Source: Euzebya rosea (GTDB taxonomy: Bacteria; Actinomycetota; Nitriliruptoria; Euzebyales; Euzebyaceae). From it: a stretch of 64,000 bases of DNA. This document shows, in pieces, positions 6,732 to 15,865 of this stretch. Both the position numbers and the translations under genes were made by a program. The stretch is taken from contig NZ_PGDQ01000007.1 in assembly GCF_003073135.1 (NCBI RefSeq), positions 182,634 through 246,633 on the forward strand. Reading direction: 5' to 3'. The notes below the pieces were generated by a model that saw nothing but the letters and a program-made list of their open reading frames with translations, ran no database searches and was not told the DNA's origin. Position 1 is the stretch's first letter. The number at the start of each line of letters is the position of its first letter.

Positions 6732-9479
6732 TCAGTAGGCCACGACGCCACGGACGAGCAGGTCGTTGGCCTCGCGGGCAACGGCGCGCAGGGGACCGTC
6801 GCTGGAGTCACGGATCTGCCGGACCAGGTCGGCAACCATCTTCGTCGAGCGGACGAAGTCGCCGGGCGTCATGTCGGTCGTGCCGAGCGCGCGGTCCAGG
6901 TCCGAGCCCCGCGCCCAGCGGTACACGACCTCCATGAAGGTGGCGTCGAGGTCCCTGGTGGCGGGCAGGGCCGCCATCGTCTCGAGGTCCACGATCCGCT
7001 GGAGGTGCCGCTCGGCCGCATCGACTGCGTCGTGCAGCCGCGTGGTCGGGATGTGCACTGGGGGCCCGTCGTCGCGTCGGGCCTCGAAGGTGAAGACGCT
7101 GGCCATGGACGCCAGCTCGGCGGCGTTCAGGCCGTCGAAGACACCCCACCGCAGGCATTCCGCCAGGACGAGGTCGGTCTCGGCGTACAGGCCGGCCAGC
7201 CGTAGGCCCTCCTCGGTCGGGGCAGGCGTCTCGTCGAGGTAGCCGAGGCCCGTGAGCAGGTCGATGATCGACGTGAACGCCGTGACGAGCGACTGGGTAC
7301 GATGGCGCATCGTCCGCTCCAGGCGGTCGGTCTTCGCCTTCAGCTCGTCGTGTCGGCGAGCCCAGACCTCGATCTCGTGCAAGGAGGGGTCGGCGTGCAC
7401 CGGGTGTTCGCGCAGGCGCGTGCGCAGGTCGTTGACCTGCTCCGTCAGGTGCTGGTCGACGGGGATGTCCTCGCGACGGCCCGAGCCGGCGGGATCGACG
7501 TCGAACAGCAGCCGCTGGACTTCCTTGCGGTAGGCCGGCTGCCGGGGGCCGCCCTTGTTGGGCAGCCGCACGAAGCCGACCGGCTCCGGTGGGCGGTCGA
7601 ACTCGCGGGGTCCCACGCGGGTCTGGCGACGGTCCTCGGTGACGACCGTGGCCAGGGGTGTGCCGGACTTGGCGCTGGTGGTGGTCACGACGGCAGCGAG
7701 CATCGTCTGCCCGCGTCGTCCCCCGGGGACCTGGATCACGTCGCCGGGCCGGAGGGTCTCGATGGCCTCCTCCACCGCAGCCGTCCGACGGGCGCGCCGG
7801 GTCTTGGCCCCGTCGGCCTCGATGCGGGACAGCTCGCGACGGATCGCCCAGTACTCCTCGAAGTCGCCGTAGTCGGACTGCAGGTGGGCGGCGTATCCCT
7901 CGAGGGCACGATGGTTCTTCGCGATCTCGTCGGCCCGGCCGGAGGACTGCCCGTCCGCCTGGAACTGCGCGAAGGACTGGCCGAGCAGCTCGATCGACTC
8001 CTCCACGCCCTGTCGGCGCAGCAGGTTGACGGCCATGTTGTAGGAGGGGGCGAAGCGGCTGACGAGCCGTTCGGTCCGGCGGCCGACCAGGCCGGCGACG
8101 ACCTCGAACTCCACGTCGCGCTGGTAGGACACGACGGCGTGCCCCACGGTGTCCTTGCCGCGTCGGCCGGCCCGGCCGGTCAGCTGGGTGAACTGGCCGG
8201 GGGTCAGCAGCTCGTGGCGCTTGCCGTTCCACTTCTCGAGGCGTTCGATGACCACCGTACGGGCCGGCATGTTGATGCCGAGCGCAAGGGTCTCGGTGGC
8301 GAACACCATCTTCACGAGCCCGGCGGAGAACAGCTCCTCGACCGTTTCCTTGAACACCGGGACCATGCCGGCGTGGTGGGCGGCGACCCCACGTTCGAGG
8401 CTGTGCAGCCAGGCCCCGTACCCCAGCATCGTCAGGTCCGCGGTGGGCAGGACGTCGGTGCGGCGCCGGACGATCTCGCGGATGCGTTCGCGCTCCTCCA
8501 CCGTCGTCAGCTGCACCCCGGAGGACACGACCTGCTCGACGGCGTCGTCGCAGGCGGCACGGCTGAAGATGAAGGTGATGGCCGGCAGCCACTTGCGCTG
8601 GGCGAGCATCCTCGTGATGTCGGCTCGTGAGGGGTAGCGGAGGCGGACACCTCCACCGACGCGGTTGCCCTTGCGGGTGACCCGGTTGCGCTGCCCGGCC
8701 TTGCGCTCGAGCATCAGGACCTCGGGGTTGGGCCGTCCGCCGCGTGCCTGGACGGCCTTCTCCTTGTCCGACTCCGAGGCCTTCTTGCCGCCGGCACCGC
8801 GGGCGCCGGAGCGGAAGACCGGGTAGAGCTTGTCGTTGACGGCGTAGTGGTGCTCCAGCGGGACGGGTCGCAGCTCGGAGACGATCACGTCGCAGCCGTG
8901 CCGGACGTCGGCGAGCCAGGCCCCGAACTCCTCGGCGTTGCTGACGGTGGCCGACAGCGCGGCGATGGTCACCTGCAGCGGCAGCTGGATGATGACCTCC
9001 TCCCACACCGCGCCACGGTCGCGGTCGGCGAGGTAGTGCACCTCGTCAAGCACGACGGCGTCGAGGCCGTGGAGGGTGCTGGACTGCTCGTAGAGCATGT
9101 TGCGCAGCACCTCGGTGGTCATCACGACGAGGGGCGCCTCACCGTTGATCACGTTGTCGCCGGTAAGCAGGCCGACGTTCTCCTCCCCGTGGAGTGCGCG
9201 CAGGTCGTTGAACTTCTGGTTGGACAGCGCCTTGATGGGGGTGGTGTAGAAGGCCTTGCGGCCCCGCTTCAGCGCGTGCCACAGGGCGAACTCGCCCACG
9301 AGGGTCTTGCCGGCCCCGGTGGGCGCGGCCACGAGCACCGAGCGGCCCTCGGACAGGGCCAGGATGCCCTTCCGCTGGAAGTGGTCGAGCGGGAAGTCCA
9401 GCCCGGCCGCGAACCGCTCGAGGGGTTCGTTGGTCAGCAGAGGCTGGTCGTCGTCGGTGTCGGCGGCGTGGTCGCTCAC
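6732..9479 (-). CDS. helY: DEVH-box helicase HelY (Ski2/Mtr4-like)
   Basis: About 915 residues, close to mycobacterial HelY. Superfamily 2 motifs occur in order: AAPTGAGKT (Walker A), TPIKALSNQKF, MTTEVLRNML, LDEVHYLAD (DEVH box), LSATVSN, HHAGMVP, ATETLALGINMPA and QLTGRAGRRG. The C-terminal half has the DSHCT-type region of Ski2-like RNA helicases, fitting a role in RNA unwinding or turnover. The GTG start at 9479 overlaps the tatC stop as GTGA, a four-base coupling; the frame upstream of this is antisense-like sequence inside tatC. The order tatA-tatC-helY next to pafB/pafC is the same as in mycobacteria, which supports the assignment. Confidence 0.93.
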   Translation of the reverse strand: MSDHAADTDDDQPLLTNEPLERFAAGLDFPLDHFQRKGILALSEGRSVLVAAPTGAGKTLVGEFALWHALKRGRKAFYTTPIKALSNQKFNDLRALHGEENVGLLTGDNVINGEAPLVVMTTEVLRNMLYEQSSTLHGLDAVVLDEVHYLADRDRGAVWEEVIIQLPLQVTIAALSATVSNAEEFGAWLADVRHGCDVIVSELRPVPLEHHYAVNDKLYPVFRSGARGAGGKKASESDKEKAVQARGGRPNPEVLMLERKAGQRNRVTRKGNRVGGGVRLRYPSRADITRMLAQRKWLPAITFIFSRAACDDAVEQVVSSGVQLTTVEERERIREIVRRRTDVLPTADLTMLGYGAWLHSLERGVAAHHAGMVPVFKETVEELFSAGLVKMVFATETLALGINMPARTVVIERLEKWNGKRHELLTPGQFTQLTGRAGRRGKDTVGHAVVSYQRDVEFEVVAGLVGRRTERLVSRFAPSYNMAVNLLRRQGVEESIELLGQSFAQFQADGQSSGRADEIAKNHRALEGYAAHLQSDYGDFEEYWAIRRELSRIEADGAKTRRARRTAAVEEAIETLRPGDVIQVPGGRRGQTMLAAVVTTTSAKSGTPLATVVTEDRRQTRVGPREFDRPPEPVGFVRLPNKGGPRQPAYRKEVQRLLFDVDPAGSGRREDIPVDQHLTEQVNDLRTRLREHPVHADPSLHEIEVWARRHDELKAKTDRLERTMRHRTQSLVTAFTSIIDLLTGLGYLDETPAPTEEGLRLAGLYAETDLVLAECLRWGVFDGLNAAELASMASVFTFEARRDDGPPVHIPTTRLHDAVDAAERHLQRIVDLETMAALPATRDLDATFMEVVYRWARGSDLDRALGTTDMTPGDFVRSTKMVADLVRQIRDSSDGPLRAVAREANDLLVRGVVAY

Positions 9480-10303
9480 GTCGCGGCGTCGACCTCGGGG
9501 TCGGCGTCGACATCCCGCCCACGTTCGACGAACTTGGCGAACACGATGCAGATCTCGTAGAAGAGCGCCAGCGGCAGGGCCATCACGATCATCGTGGCCG
9601 GGTCCTGGGACGGTGTGATGACCGCAGCGGCCACGAACGCCCCGAAGAACGCGTGGCGGCGGTACTCCTTGAGCCAGGCATGGCTGACGACGCCCATCAG
9701 GACGAGGATCGCGACGAGCAGCGGGTACTCGAACGAGACGCCGAACCCGATCATCGTGCGGATCAGGAAGCTGATGTAGCGGTCGGCGTCCATGAGGCTG
9801 ATCAGGTTCGACCCGCCGAAGCTGAGGAGGAACTCCAGGCCCTTGGGGATCACGAAGTAGCTGAACGCCGCGCCCAGCAGGAAGAGGAACTGGCTGAGGA
9901 AGAAGAACGGGGCCGCGAACTTCTTCTCCTGCGCCTTCAGCCCGGGGACGATGAACGCCCAAAGCTGGTAGAAGACGACCGGACCGCCGAAGGTGATGGC
10001 GATCACCGACGCGGCCTTCAGGCGGACCTTGAACGCCCCCAGCACGTCGGAGAAGACCAGCCGGCAGGACTCGTCGTCGAAGATCGCGCTGGACACGCGC
10101 AGGCTCGGGTCCAGCGAGCAGTACGGCTTGATGAGGATGTCGAAGACGAACTCGTTGAGGACGAACCCGATGACGAACGTCACCATCAGGGCCAGCGCGG
10201 CCTTGAACAGGCGCGACCGCAGCTCCTCCAGGTGCTCCCAGAGGGTCATCTCCTCGCCCTCGTAGTCCTCCGAGGACACGGGCGGGTCAGCAGTCGCGGT
10301 CAC
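9476..10303 (-). CDS. tatC: Twin-arginine translocase subunit TatC
   Basis: The 275-residue protein has six predicted membrane spans and TatC signatures: the cytoplasmic MTLWEHLEELRSRL segment with its conserved Glu, the FxLFxxGxxFxY-like stretch FLLGAAFSYFVIPKGL, and FGVSFEYPLLV with the glutamate used in cargo recognition. It is the membrane receptor that binds twin-arginine signal peptides and recruits TatA pores. The first 20 residues are acidic and polar, as in actinobacterial TatC. It lies 46 bases downstream of tatA and overlaps helY by four bases. No TatB gene is evident nearby; tatB is commonly elsewhere in actinobacteria. Confidence 0.95.
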   Translation of the reverse strand: MTATADPPVSSEDYEGEEMTLWEHLEELRSRLFKAALALMVTFVIGFVLNEFVFDILIKPYCSLDPSLRVSSAIFDDESCRLVFSDVLGAFKVRLKAASVIAITFGGPVVFYQLWAFIVPGLKAQEKKFAAPFFFLSQFLFLLGAAFSYFVIPKGLEFLLSFGGSNLISLMDADRYISFLIRTMIGFGVSFEYPLLVAILVLMGVVSHAWLKEYRRHAFFGAFVAAAVITPSQDPATMIVMALPLALFYEICIVFAKFVERGRDVDADPEVDAAT

Positions 10304-10349
10304 GAGCAGTCGAACCGGGGGCGGCTGGGGTCAGCCGGCGCCGCCGTGA

Positions 10350-10553
10350 TCAGGCGTCGGTGGAGTCGCTGGACTCGCTGCGGGACTGCGCCCTGGCCTC
10401 TTCCTGGGCCTCCAGCTCGGCCTCGGACATGCCCTTGCGGAAGTTCGTGATGGTCTTGCCGACCGAGCTGCCGAGCTCCGGCAGCTTCTTGGCGCCGAAG
10501 AGCACGATGACCAGCACGGCGAGGACGATGATTTCAGTGGGGCCGAGATTCAT
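10350..10553 (-). CDS. tatA: Twin-arginine translocase pore subunit TatA
   Basis: A 67-residue protein from the ATG at 10553, which follows an AAGGACC ribosome-binding site. The N-terminus MNLGPTEIIVLAVLVIVLFG is the single membrane helix, followed by AKKLPELGSSVGK, the classical TatA hinge and amphipathic helix, then a charged tail rich in Glu, Ser and Ala. A longer frame reaching 10604 exists, but its extra residues resemble no TatA and precede the good ribosome-binding site. TatA oligomers form the protein-conducting element for folded Tat substrates. It is first in the tatA-tatC-helY run. Confidence 0.94.
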   Translation of the reverse strand: MNLGPTEIIVLAVLVIVLFGAKKLPELGSSVGKTITNFRKGMSEAELEAQEEARAQSRSESSDSTDA

Positions 10554-10735
10554 GGGAGGTCCTTGAGGGTGGGCGTTGCCGAAGGCGTCACAGGGTGACC
10601 GCAACGTCAGTCGAGTGTACGACGGTCACAACGACCCGTCGCCGCACGCGTGACGCGAACCGCCACGTTCACCGAGAGTTCGCTGGCAACCCCGTCGGTT
10701 CCTGCTGTCCGACCAGCCACGAGTCCGAACAGGCA

Positions 10736-10766
10736 ACGACGCCCGCGGCGGGTGCCGGGGCGTCGT
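10736..10766 (-). terminator. Hairpin downstream of the zinc-ribbon gene
   Basis: ACGACGCCC at 10736-10744 pairs with GGGCGTCGT at 10758-10766, a perfect 9-bp GC-rich stem around a 13-base loop. It lies about 24 bases past the stop of the zinc-ribbon gene on the minus strand and before tatA. No run of T follows in the direction of transcription, so it could be a weak terminator or an RNA stability element. The rest of the 236-base gap before tatA shows no convincing gene. Confidence 0.4.
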
Positions 10767-10789
10767 GGGGTCGTGTGGCGCTGGGCCGA

Positions 10790-11128
10790 TCAGGCGGCGT
10801 CGCTCAGCAGTTGCTCGAACCATGAGTCGTCCTGAAGAACCTGGTGGAAGTCCAGCAGGTCGTCGTGGGTGATGCGCGGGTGGTCGAAGCGTTCGCTCAG
10901 CCGGACACGCACCTCCTCGTCCTCCACCGGCAGGGCGGGGACGCCGCCGCTGACCAGCAGGCGGACGACACGCTCGTCGGCCGGCTTGCGGACCTGGGCG
11001 GTGCAGCGAGGGCACTCGAACCCGTAGAAGGAGCCCTCGGTACGGTCCTGGTCCACACGCAGCTCGATGTCGTCGGGGGTAAGCGCAACTTCACCGCAGG
11101 TGGGGCACGTGGCCTTGATCGTCGTCAT
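10790..11128 (-). CDS. Zinc-ribbon protein of unknown function
   Basis: The 112-residue protein starts at the ATG at 11128. Two CxxC knuckles, CPTC near residue 8 and CPRC near residue 40, form a likely zinc ribbon. The remaining acidic half has VEDEEVRVRLSERFDHPRITHDDLLDFH and no motif that gives a function. A longer frame to 11254 exists but adds an arginine-rich stretch that looks non-coding. The gene sits between pafC and tatA on the same strand, in a neighbourhood otherwise conserved across actinobacteria. It might be a small nucleic-acid-binding or regulatory protein; this is a guess from the fold only. Confidence 0.75.
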   Translation of the reverse strand: MTTIKATCPTCGEVALTPDDIELRVDQDRTEGSFYGFECPRCTAQVRKPADERVVRLLVSGGVPALPVEDEEVRVRLSERFDHPRITHDDLLDFHQVLQDDSWFEQLLSDAA

Positions 11129-11272
11129 TGGGTCTCGAGTCCTTCGAGTCAGGGGTTCCATCCGTCCGAGGCCCGTCGGTGGGCGGCTCGCACACCCACA
11201 GCATCGGCGGGGGATCACGGAACCTTGAGCGTCCGGAGTCCGTCGCAGGCCCAAACCATCACATCGAGGGGG

Positions 11273-12217
11273 TCAACCCTGGCCGTAGTTGACTAGTACG
11301 TCGGCTGCGCGGGACCGGACCAGGTCGCGGAGTGCATCCGGGGTGACCACGGTGGCCGTGGCGCCGAGCCGGACCAGCAGGCCCGCCGCCCATTCGAGCG
11401 TCGCGGCACGGAAGGTCAGCCGCAGCCGGCCGTCGTCGAGCTGCTCGCGATCCGACAGCACGACGTGGTCGGTGACCCAGGCCGACTCGGGCCCGACGTC
11501 GATGACGACGACGGGGTCGGCGTCGGTCGGCTCGTAGATCGGGGGGCGCGGCGGCTCCTCGGGCGGATCGGGGGCCCGCTCGTCGCTGACCACCAGGTCG
11601 CGGATCCGGTCCAGACGGAACGCGCGGGTGTCCCCGGCGAGGCGGCAGTGGCCCTGCAGGTACCAGGCACCGCTCGTGCTTCGCAGCGCCCACGGCTCGA
11701 CCTCGCGGACCGTGGTCTCCTCCTTGGACGCCGAGCGGTAGGTGATCCGCACCACGCGCTGATCGGCGACCGCGGGCATCAGGCGGCGCAGCAGGTCCGA
11801 GCCGCCCGCGTCGATGTCGAGCACCACCGGCACACCGGCCTGACCGCCGAGGTGGTCGGTCAGCTTGAGGATCGCCGACTCCAGCGGCCCGTGGCCCTCG
11901 GCGAGGATCCCGCTGTCGCGGGTGGCCCGGGCCGCCATCAGCAGGGCCAGGCCCTCGCGCACCGAGAGGGCCAGCGGCCGGGCGAAGAACTCCGCCATGC
12001 GCACGGCGACGCGGTCACCGCTGATCGACACCTCGATGAGGTCGCCGCCGCCGTACCCCGGCAGACCGCAGTAGCCCAGGACGTCCAGGTCGTCGAGGAC
12101 GTCGCCGGGAGCGACGTCGAACCGCTCGGCGACCTCCTCGACGTGCACGCCGGGGTGGTCCAGCAGCCACGGCACCATGACCAGCAGCCGCTGCAGGCGG
12201 GCGAGCGTGGGGTTCAT
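11273..12217 (-). CDS. pafC: PafC, WYL-domain transcriptional regulator
   Basis: A 314-residue protein beginning MNPTLARLQRLLVMVPWLL. It has an N-terminal winged-helix segment with EEVAERFDV and a central WYL domain in which VREVEPWALRSTSGAWYLQGHC is the diagnostic stretch. PafC pairs with PafB; in mycobacteria the pair activates DNA-damage response genes independently of LexA, and both genes are linked to pafA. The ATG at 12217 overlaps the pafB stop as ATGA, so the two are translationally coupled, which fits formation of a heterodimer. The frame continues upstream to 12307, but this is inside pafB. Confidence 0.9.
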   Translation of the reverse strand: MNPTLARLQRLLVMVPWLLDHPGVHVEEVAERFDVAPGDVLDDLDVLGYCGLPGYGGGDLIEVSISGDRVAVRMAEFFARPLALSVREGLALLMAARATRDSGILAEGHGPLESAILKLTDHLGGQAGVPVVLDIDAGGSDLLRRLMPAVADQRVVRITYRSASKEETTVREVEPWALRSTSGAWYLQGHCRLAGDTRAFRLDRIRDLVVSDERAPDPPEEPPRPPIYEPTDADPVVVIDVGPESAWVTDHVVLSDREQLDDGRLRLTFRAATLEWAAGLLVRLGATATVVTPDALRDLVRSRAADVLVNYGQG

Positions 12218-13164
12218 CCCAGCAATCCCTGGAGGTGGGTGATGACCCGTGCCCGCAGGTCGGTGGGCTGGACCACCTCGATGGCCGGCCCCTGGTCGAG
12301 GACCCACGACACGAAGCTCTCGGGGTCGGTCACCCGGATGGTGAAGCGACGCCAGCCCGGGCGGTCCGCGGCCTCGCCGGCACCGCGGGCACGGCGTGCG
12401 ACGGTCCAGGCGATCTCGGCGTCGGCCAGCACGACGGCGTCCACCGGGTCGAGGTCGGCGCCCGGCACGACCTCTCGGGGGTCGGGGGCCTCGTCGGGGA
12501 TCACGAACGCCCCGGCCTCACCGGTCAGGCGCACCGTTCCCTCGATGCGGTCGAGCCTGAAGGTCCGGAGGGCCCCGCGGTCCAGGTCGTGGCCCCGCAG
12601 GTACCACCGTCCACGGTGGTGCAGCAGCGCGTGGGGTTCGACCCTGCGGGTGGTCGTGGCCTCGCCGACGTCCGCCGGCCGTCGATAGGCGAAGCGGACG
12701 CGCCGGCGTTCCAGCAGGGCGTCGGTCAGGGTGCCGCGGTTGGGCGCGTCCAGGCCCAGCTCCAGCGGCAGGCGCCCGACCCCACGGGTCGTGCCCGGCA
12801 GGTCCGCGCCGACGGCCAGCTTGTCCAGGCCGGGTGCGGCTTCGTCACCGAGGCCGGTCAGCTGCACGGCCAGCGCGAGGGCGGTCAGCTCGGCGGGTTC
12901 GAAGGTGATGTCGGGGAGGTCGTAGTCCGCCGGGTCGATCCGGTAGCCGAGCGTCTCGTCGAACCGGTCGACCCGTTCGGTCCGCAGGGGGACCCCGAGG
13001 TCGCGGAGGTCGGCCTTGTCGCGCTCGAACATCCGACGCCATGCGTCGGTCCGGTCCCCTTCGTAGCCGGCCACGCGCTCGTTGATGGCGTCGACCGTCA
13101 GCGGACGCCTCGTCTCGCGCAGCGCGATGACGAGGTTGATCAGCCGTTCGAGTCGATCCACCAC
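12214..13164 (-). CDS. pafB: PafB, WYL-domain transcriptional regulator
   Basis: The 316-residue protein starts MVDRLERLINLVIALRETRRP, typical of PafB. The helix-turn-helix spans roughly residues 5-65, followed by the WYL domain with RRVEPHALLHHRGRWYLRGHD and FRLDRIEGTVRL. PafB and PafC together regulate DNA repair genes in mycobacteria. Overlap with pafC is four bases. In many actinobacteria pafBC sits directly after pafA; here pafA lies at 18.3-19.7 kb, separated by a PBP, a methyltransferase, an XRE regulator and an SCO6745-family gene. It diverges from the PBP gene over a 178-base intergenic region that probably holds both promoters. Confidence 0.9.
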   Translation of the reverse strand: MVDRLERLINLVIALRETRRPLTVDAINERVAGYEGDRTDAWRRMFERDKADLRDLGVPLRTERVDRFDETLGYRIDPADYDLPDITFEPAELTALALAVQLTGLGDEAAPGLDKLAVGADLPGTTRGVGRLPLELGLDAPNRGTLTDALLERRRVRFAYRRPADVGEATTTRRVEPHALLHHRGRWYLRGHDLDRGALRTFRLDRIEGTVRLTGEAGAFVIPDEAPDPREVVPGADLDPVDAVVLADAEIAWTVARRARGAGEAADRPGWRRFTIRVTDPESFVSWVLDQGPAIEVVQPTDLRARVITHLQGLLG

Positions 13165-13342
13165 CGGGCGGTCAGGCTAGCGGCCGCGGCGGGGGATCGC
13201 GGCTGCCCCTTCACGCGGTGTGCGCCAGTCCCCGTTCGGACGCGCGGTCAAACCATGCAAACGGACGGTGACAGCTGCGGAGAACCGTGGTCCACCGTGC
13301 GAGACTGTGCCCGAGTCCACCGTCGTCCACCGGCAAGCGGTC

Positions 13343-15850
13343 ATGTCCGAAAACACTCAATCATCCGACCGCGCCCTGCAGATCACCAAGGGCGGCGTCC
13401 TCATCCTCCTGCGCACCGGCGGCCTGTTCGCCGGGCTGCTGGTGGGCTTCCTGATCCTCGGATGGATCGCCTCGATGCTGCTCGCCCCCGCAGGTGAGGG
13501 CCTGGCGAACAGCGTCGGCTTCGGCGTGCAGGTCCCGGCCGAGGTCGAGCTCGCCGGCCTGGACCAGACCTCGACGGTCTACGCCGCCGACGGCAGCGTC
13601 ATCGCGGTCCTGCACGACGAGGTGGACCGCACGATCGTCACCCTCGACGAGATCCCACCGCACGTGCAGAACGCCGTGCTGGCCGCCGAGGACCGCCGGT
13701 TCTACGAGCACGACGGGTTCGACGTGGAGGGCTTCGGCCGTGCGCTGCTGGAGAACCTGCGCACCCGCGACGTCTCCCAGGGTGGCTCGACGATCACCCA
13801 GCAGCTGGCCAAGTCCGAGGTCGGCGACGACATCTCCCTGCAGCGAAAGCTCACGGAGGTCGCCTTCGCCATGGCGCTCGAGCGCGAGCTGACCAAGGAG
13901 GAGATCCTCGAGCGGTACCTCAACCAGGTCTACTTCGGTGGCGGCGCCTACGGGATCGCCGCTGCGGCCGAGGAGTACTACCACAAGACCGTCGACCAGC
14001 TGACCCCCGGTGAGGCCGCCACGCTCGCCGGCCAGATCCGCTCCCCCGGCGCCACCGACCCGCGGCGCTTCCCCGACATCGCCGTCCGCCGCCGCGACGC
14101 AACGCTGCGCGCGATGGTGGAGGAGGGATGGCTTGCCCCCGAGCAGCTCGAGACCGAGCTGAACGCCCCGCTGCAGATCGCCCCTCGCGTGATCGAGCAG
14201 CCCTCGGACCCCTTCATCGCCGAGGCGGTCAAGCAGGAGTTCTACACGCTCGAGGAGTTCGGGGACACGCGCCTGGAGCGCAACGAGGTGCTGCTGAACG
14301 GCGGCCTCAACGTCTACACCTCCTTCGACCCGCGGCTGCAGCAGATCGCCGAGGAGGTCGTCCTCTCCTACTTCCCCGACCCGACCCCCACGGCAGCGCT
14401 GTCCAGCGTGGACCCGCGCACCGGGCAGATCCGGGCCATCTACGGCGGCAGCGACTTCGACCGGGAGCAGTACAACTTCGCGACCCAGGGCCGGCGGCAG
14501 CCGGGGTCGGGGTGGAAGCCGCTGGTCATGGCCACGGCCCTGGAGATCGGGTTCTCGCCCTCGATGACGCTGCCGGGTGCCAGCCCCACCCGGTTCGAGA
14601 CGGGCGACGAGTGGGAGGACCGCGGCGTCAAGAACTTCGGCAACGCCAGCTACGGACCGATCACGATGCGTCGTGCGCTGGTGAGCTCCGTCAACACGGC
14701 GTTCGCCCAGCTGATGCTCATCGTCGGGCCGGAGAACGTCGTGAACCTGGCCAACCAGCTGGGCATCGACACCAACGCGGCGCTTCGGGACCCGATCACC
14801 GGCCAGGTCATCATCAACCCGTCGATCGCGCTCGGCGGTCTGACCAACGGGGTGACCACGCTGGAGATGGCCGGCGCGTTCGCCGCGTTCGCCAACGCCG
14901 GCGCATGGATCGAGCCGAGCCTCATCGACCGCGTCGAGGACCAGCAGGGCAACGTCCTGTACGCCCGCCCGACGGTGCCGACCCAGATCTTCGACCCGGT
15001 CGTCAACGAGATCATGGTCGACACCATGCAGCAGGTCGTCTGCTGTGGCACCGCGGGCCGCGCCAACATCGCCAACCTGGGCTGGCGAGCGGGTGGCAAG
15101 ACCGGAACGTCGCAGTCCAACGCCGATGCGTGGTTCACCGGCTACACCCCCGTGCTGTCCACCTCGGTCTGGGTCGGTCATCCAGAGGGACGGATCGCCA
15201 TGTCCGGCGTGTCGTCCGGCCGCCAGCCCTCCCAGATCTGGCACGACTTCATGGCCCGGGCCCTGGAGGGCATCGAGCCGATCGAGTTCCCGACCGAACC
15301 ACCGGGCGGGTACGAACGCGAGGTCGAGGAGGGCGACGTCGAGGTCCCCGACGTGCGGACCCTGCAGGAGTTCGATGCCTACCGCGAGCTGGCCGACGTC
15401 GGCCTGTCCGCGCGCACGACCGAGGTCGACAGCGAACGTCCGGCCGGCCAGGTGGTCTGGCAGCAGCCGCGCGGCGGCACCGTCGTGCCCGCGGGCGAGC
15501 AGATCACCATCGGCATCTCCACCGGGTCGGTCCCCCCGCCCCCGCCGCCGGCCGCACCCACCGACCAGCCGACCGCCGTCCCCGAGCCCGAACCCGAGCC
15601 CGAACCGCCGACCGGTCCGACGGACAACCCCAACCCGCAGCAGCCGCTGCCTCCGGACAACCCCCAGGGGCGCCCGACGACGGATCCAGCCCCGCCACCG
15701 CCGCCACCGCCACCACCACCGCCGCCACCACCACCACCACCGCCTCCGCCGCCGGAGCCGGCACCGGAGCCCGAACCGGCGCCACCGCCGGAGGAGGAGG
15801 AACCTCCCCCACCACCGGACCCCGCGGTCGGCAGGCCCGGCGGCGGGTAG
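13343..15850 (+). CDS. Class A penicillin-binding protein with PASTA domain and polyproline tail
   Basis: About 835 residues from the ATG at 13343. After a short cytoplasmic segment and one membrane anchor comes a GT51 glycosyltransferase domain with AAEDRRFYEHDGFD (catalytic Glu116) and QGGSTITQQLAK. The transpeptidase domain has SGWK (Ser389, Lys392), SVN (449-451) and KTG (from Lys586). One PASTA repeat follows at about residues 670-735. The last 100 residues are Pro/Glu-rich, with an uninterrupted run of about 20 prolines near 15,690-15,755. The enzyme polymerises and cross-links peptidoglycan outside the membrane. The PASTA unit may sense muropeptides, and the tail may span the cell wall. 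The frame upstream of 13343 lacks family similarity. Confidence 0.92.
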   Translation: MSENTQSSDRALQITKGGVLILLRTGGLFAGLLVGFLILGWIASMLLAPAGEGLANSVGFGVQVPAEVELAGLDQTSTVYAADGSVIAVLHDEVDRTIVTLDEIPPHVQNAVLAAEDRRFYEHDGFDVEGFGRALLENLRTRDVSQGGSTITQQLAKSEVGDDISLQRKLTEVAFAMALERELTKEEILERYLNQVYFGGGAYGIAAAAEEYYHKTVDQLTPGEAATLAGQIRSPGATDPRRFPDIAVRRRDATLRAMVEEGWLAPEQLETELNAPLQIAPRVIEQPSDPFIAEAVKQEFYTLEEFGDTRLERNEVLLNGGLNVYTSFDPRLQQIAEEVVLSYFPDPTPTAALSSVDPRTGQIRAIYGGSDFDREQYNFATQGRRQPGSGWKPLVMATALEIGFSPSMTLPGASPTRFETGDEWEDRGVKNFGNASYGPITMRRALVSSVNTAFAQLMLIVGPENVVNLANQLGIDTNAALRDPITGQVIINPSIALGGLTNGVTTLEMAGAFAAFANAGAWIEPSLIDRVEDQQGNVLYARPTVPTQIFDPVVNEIMVDTMQQVVCCGTAGRANIANLGWRAGGKTGTSQSNADAWFTGYTPVLSTSVWVGHPEGRIAMSGVSSGRQPSQIWHDFMARALEGIEPIEFPTEPPGGYEREVEEGDVEVPDVRTLQEFDAYRELADVGLSARTTEVDSERPAGQVVWQQPRGGTVVPAGEQITIGISTGSVPPPPPPAAPTDQPTAVPEPEPEPEPPTGPTDNPNPQQPLPPDNPQGRPTTDPAPPPPPPPPPPPPPPPPPPPPPEPAPEPEPAPPPEEEEPPPPPDPAVGRPGGG

Positions 15851-15865
15851 CCGCGTCCGGGTCGC

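Noticed and set aside
7302..8630. Plus-strand 442-codon frame
   Set aside because: Antisense to helY, whose helicase motifs are complete and in order.
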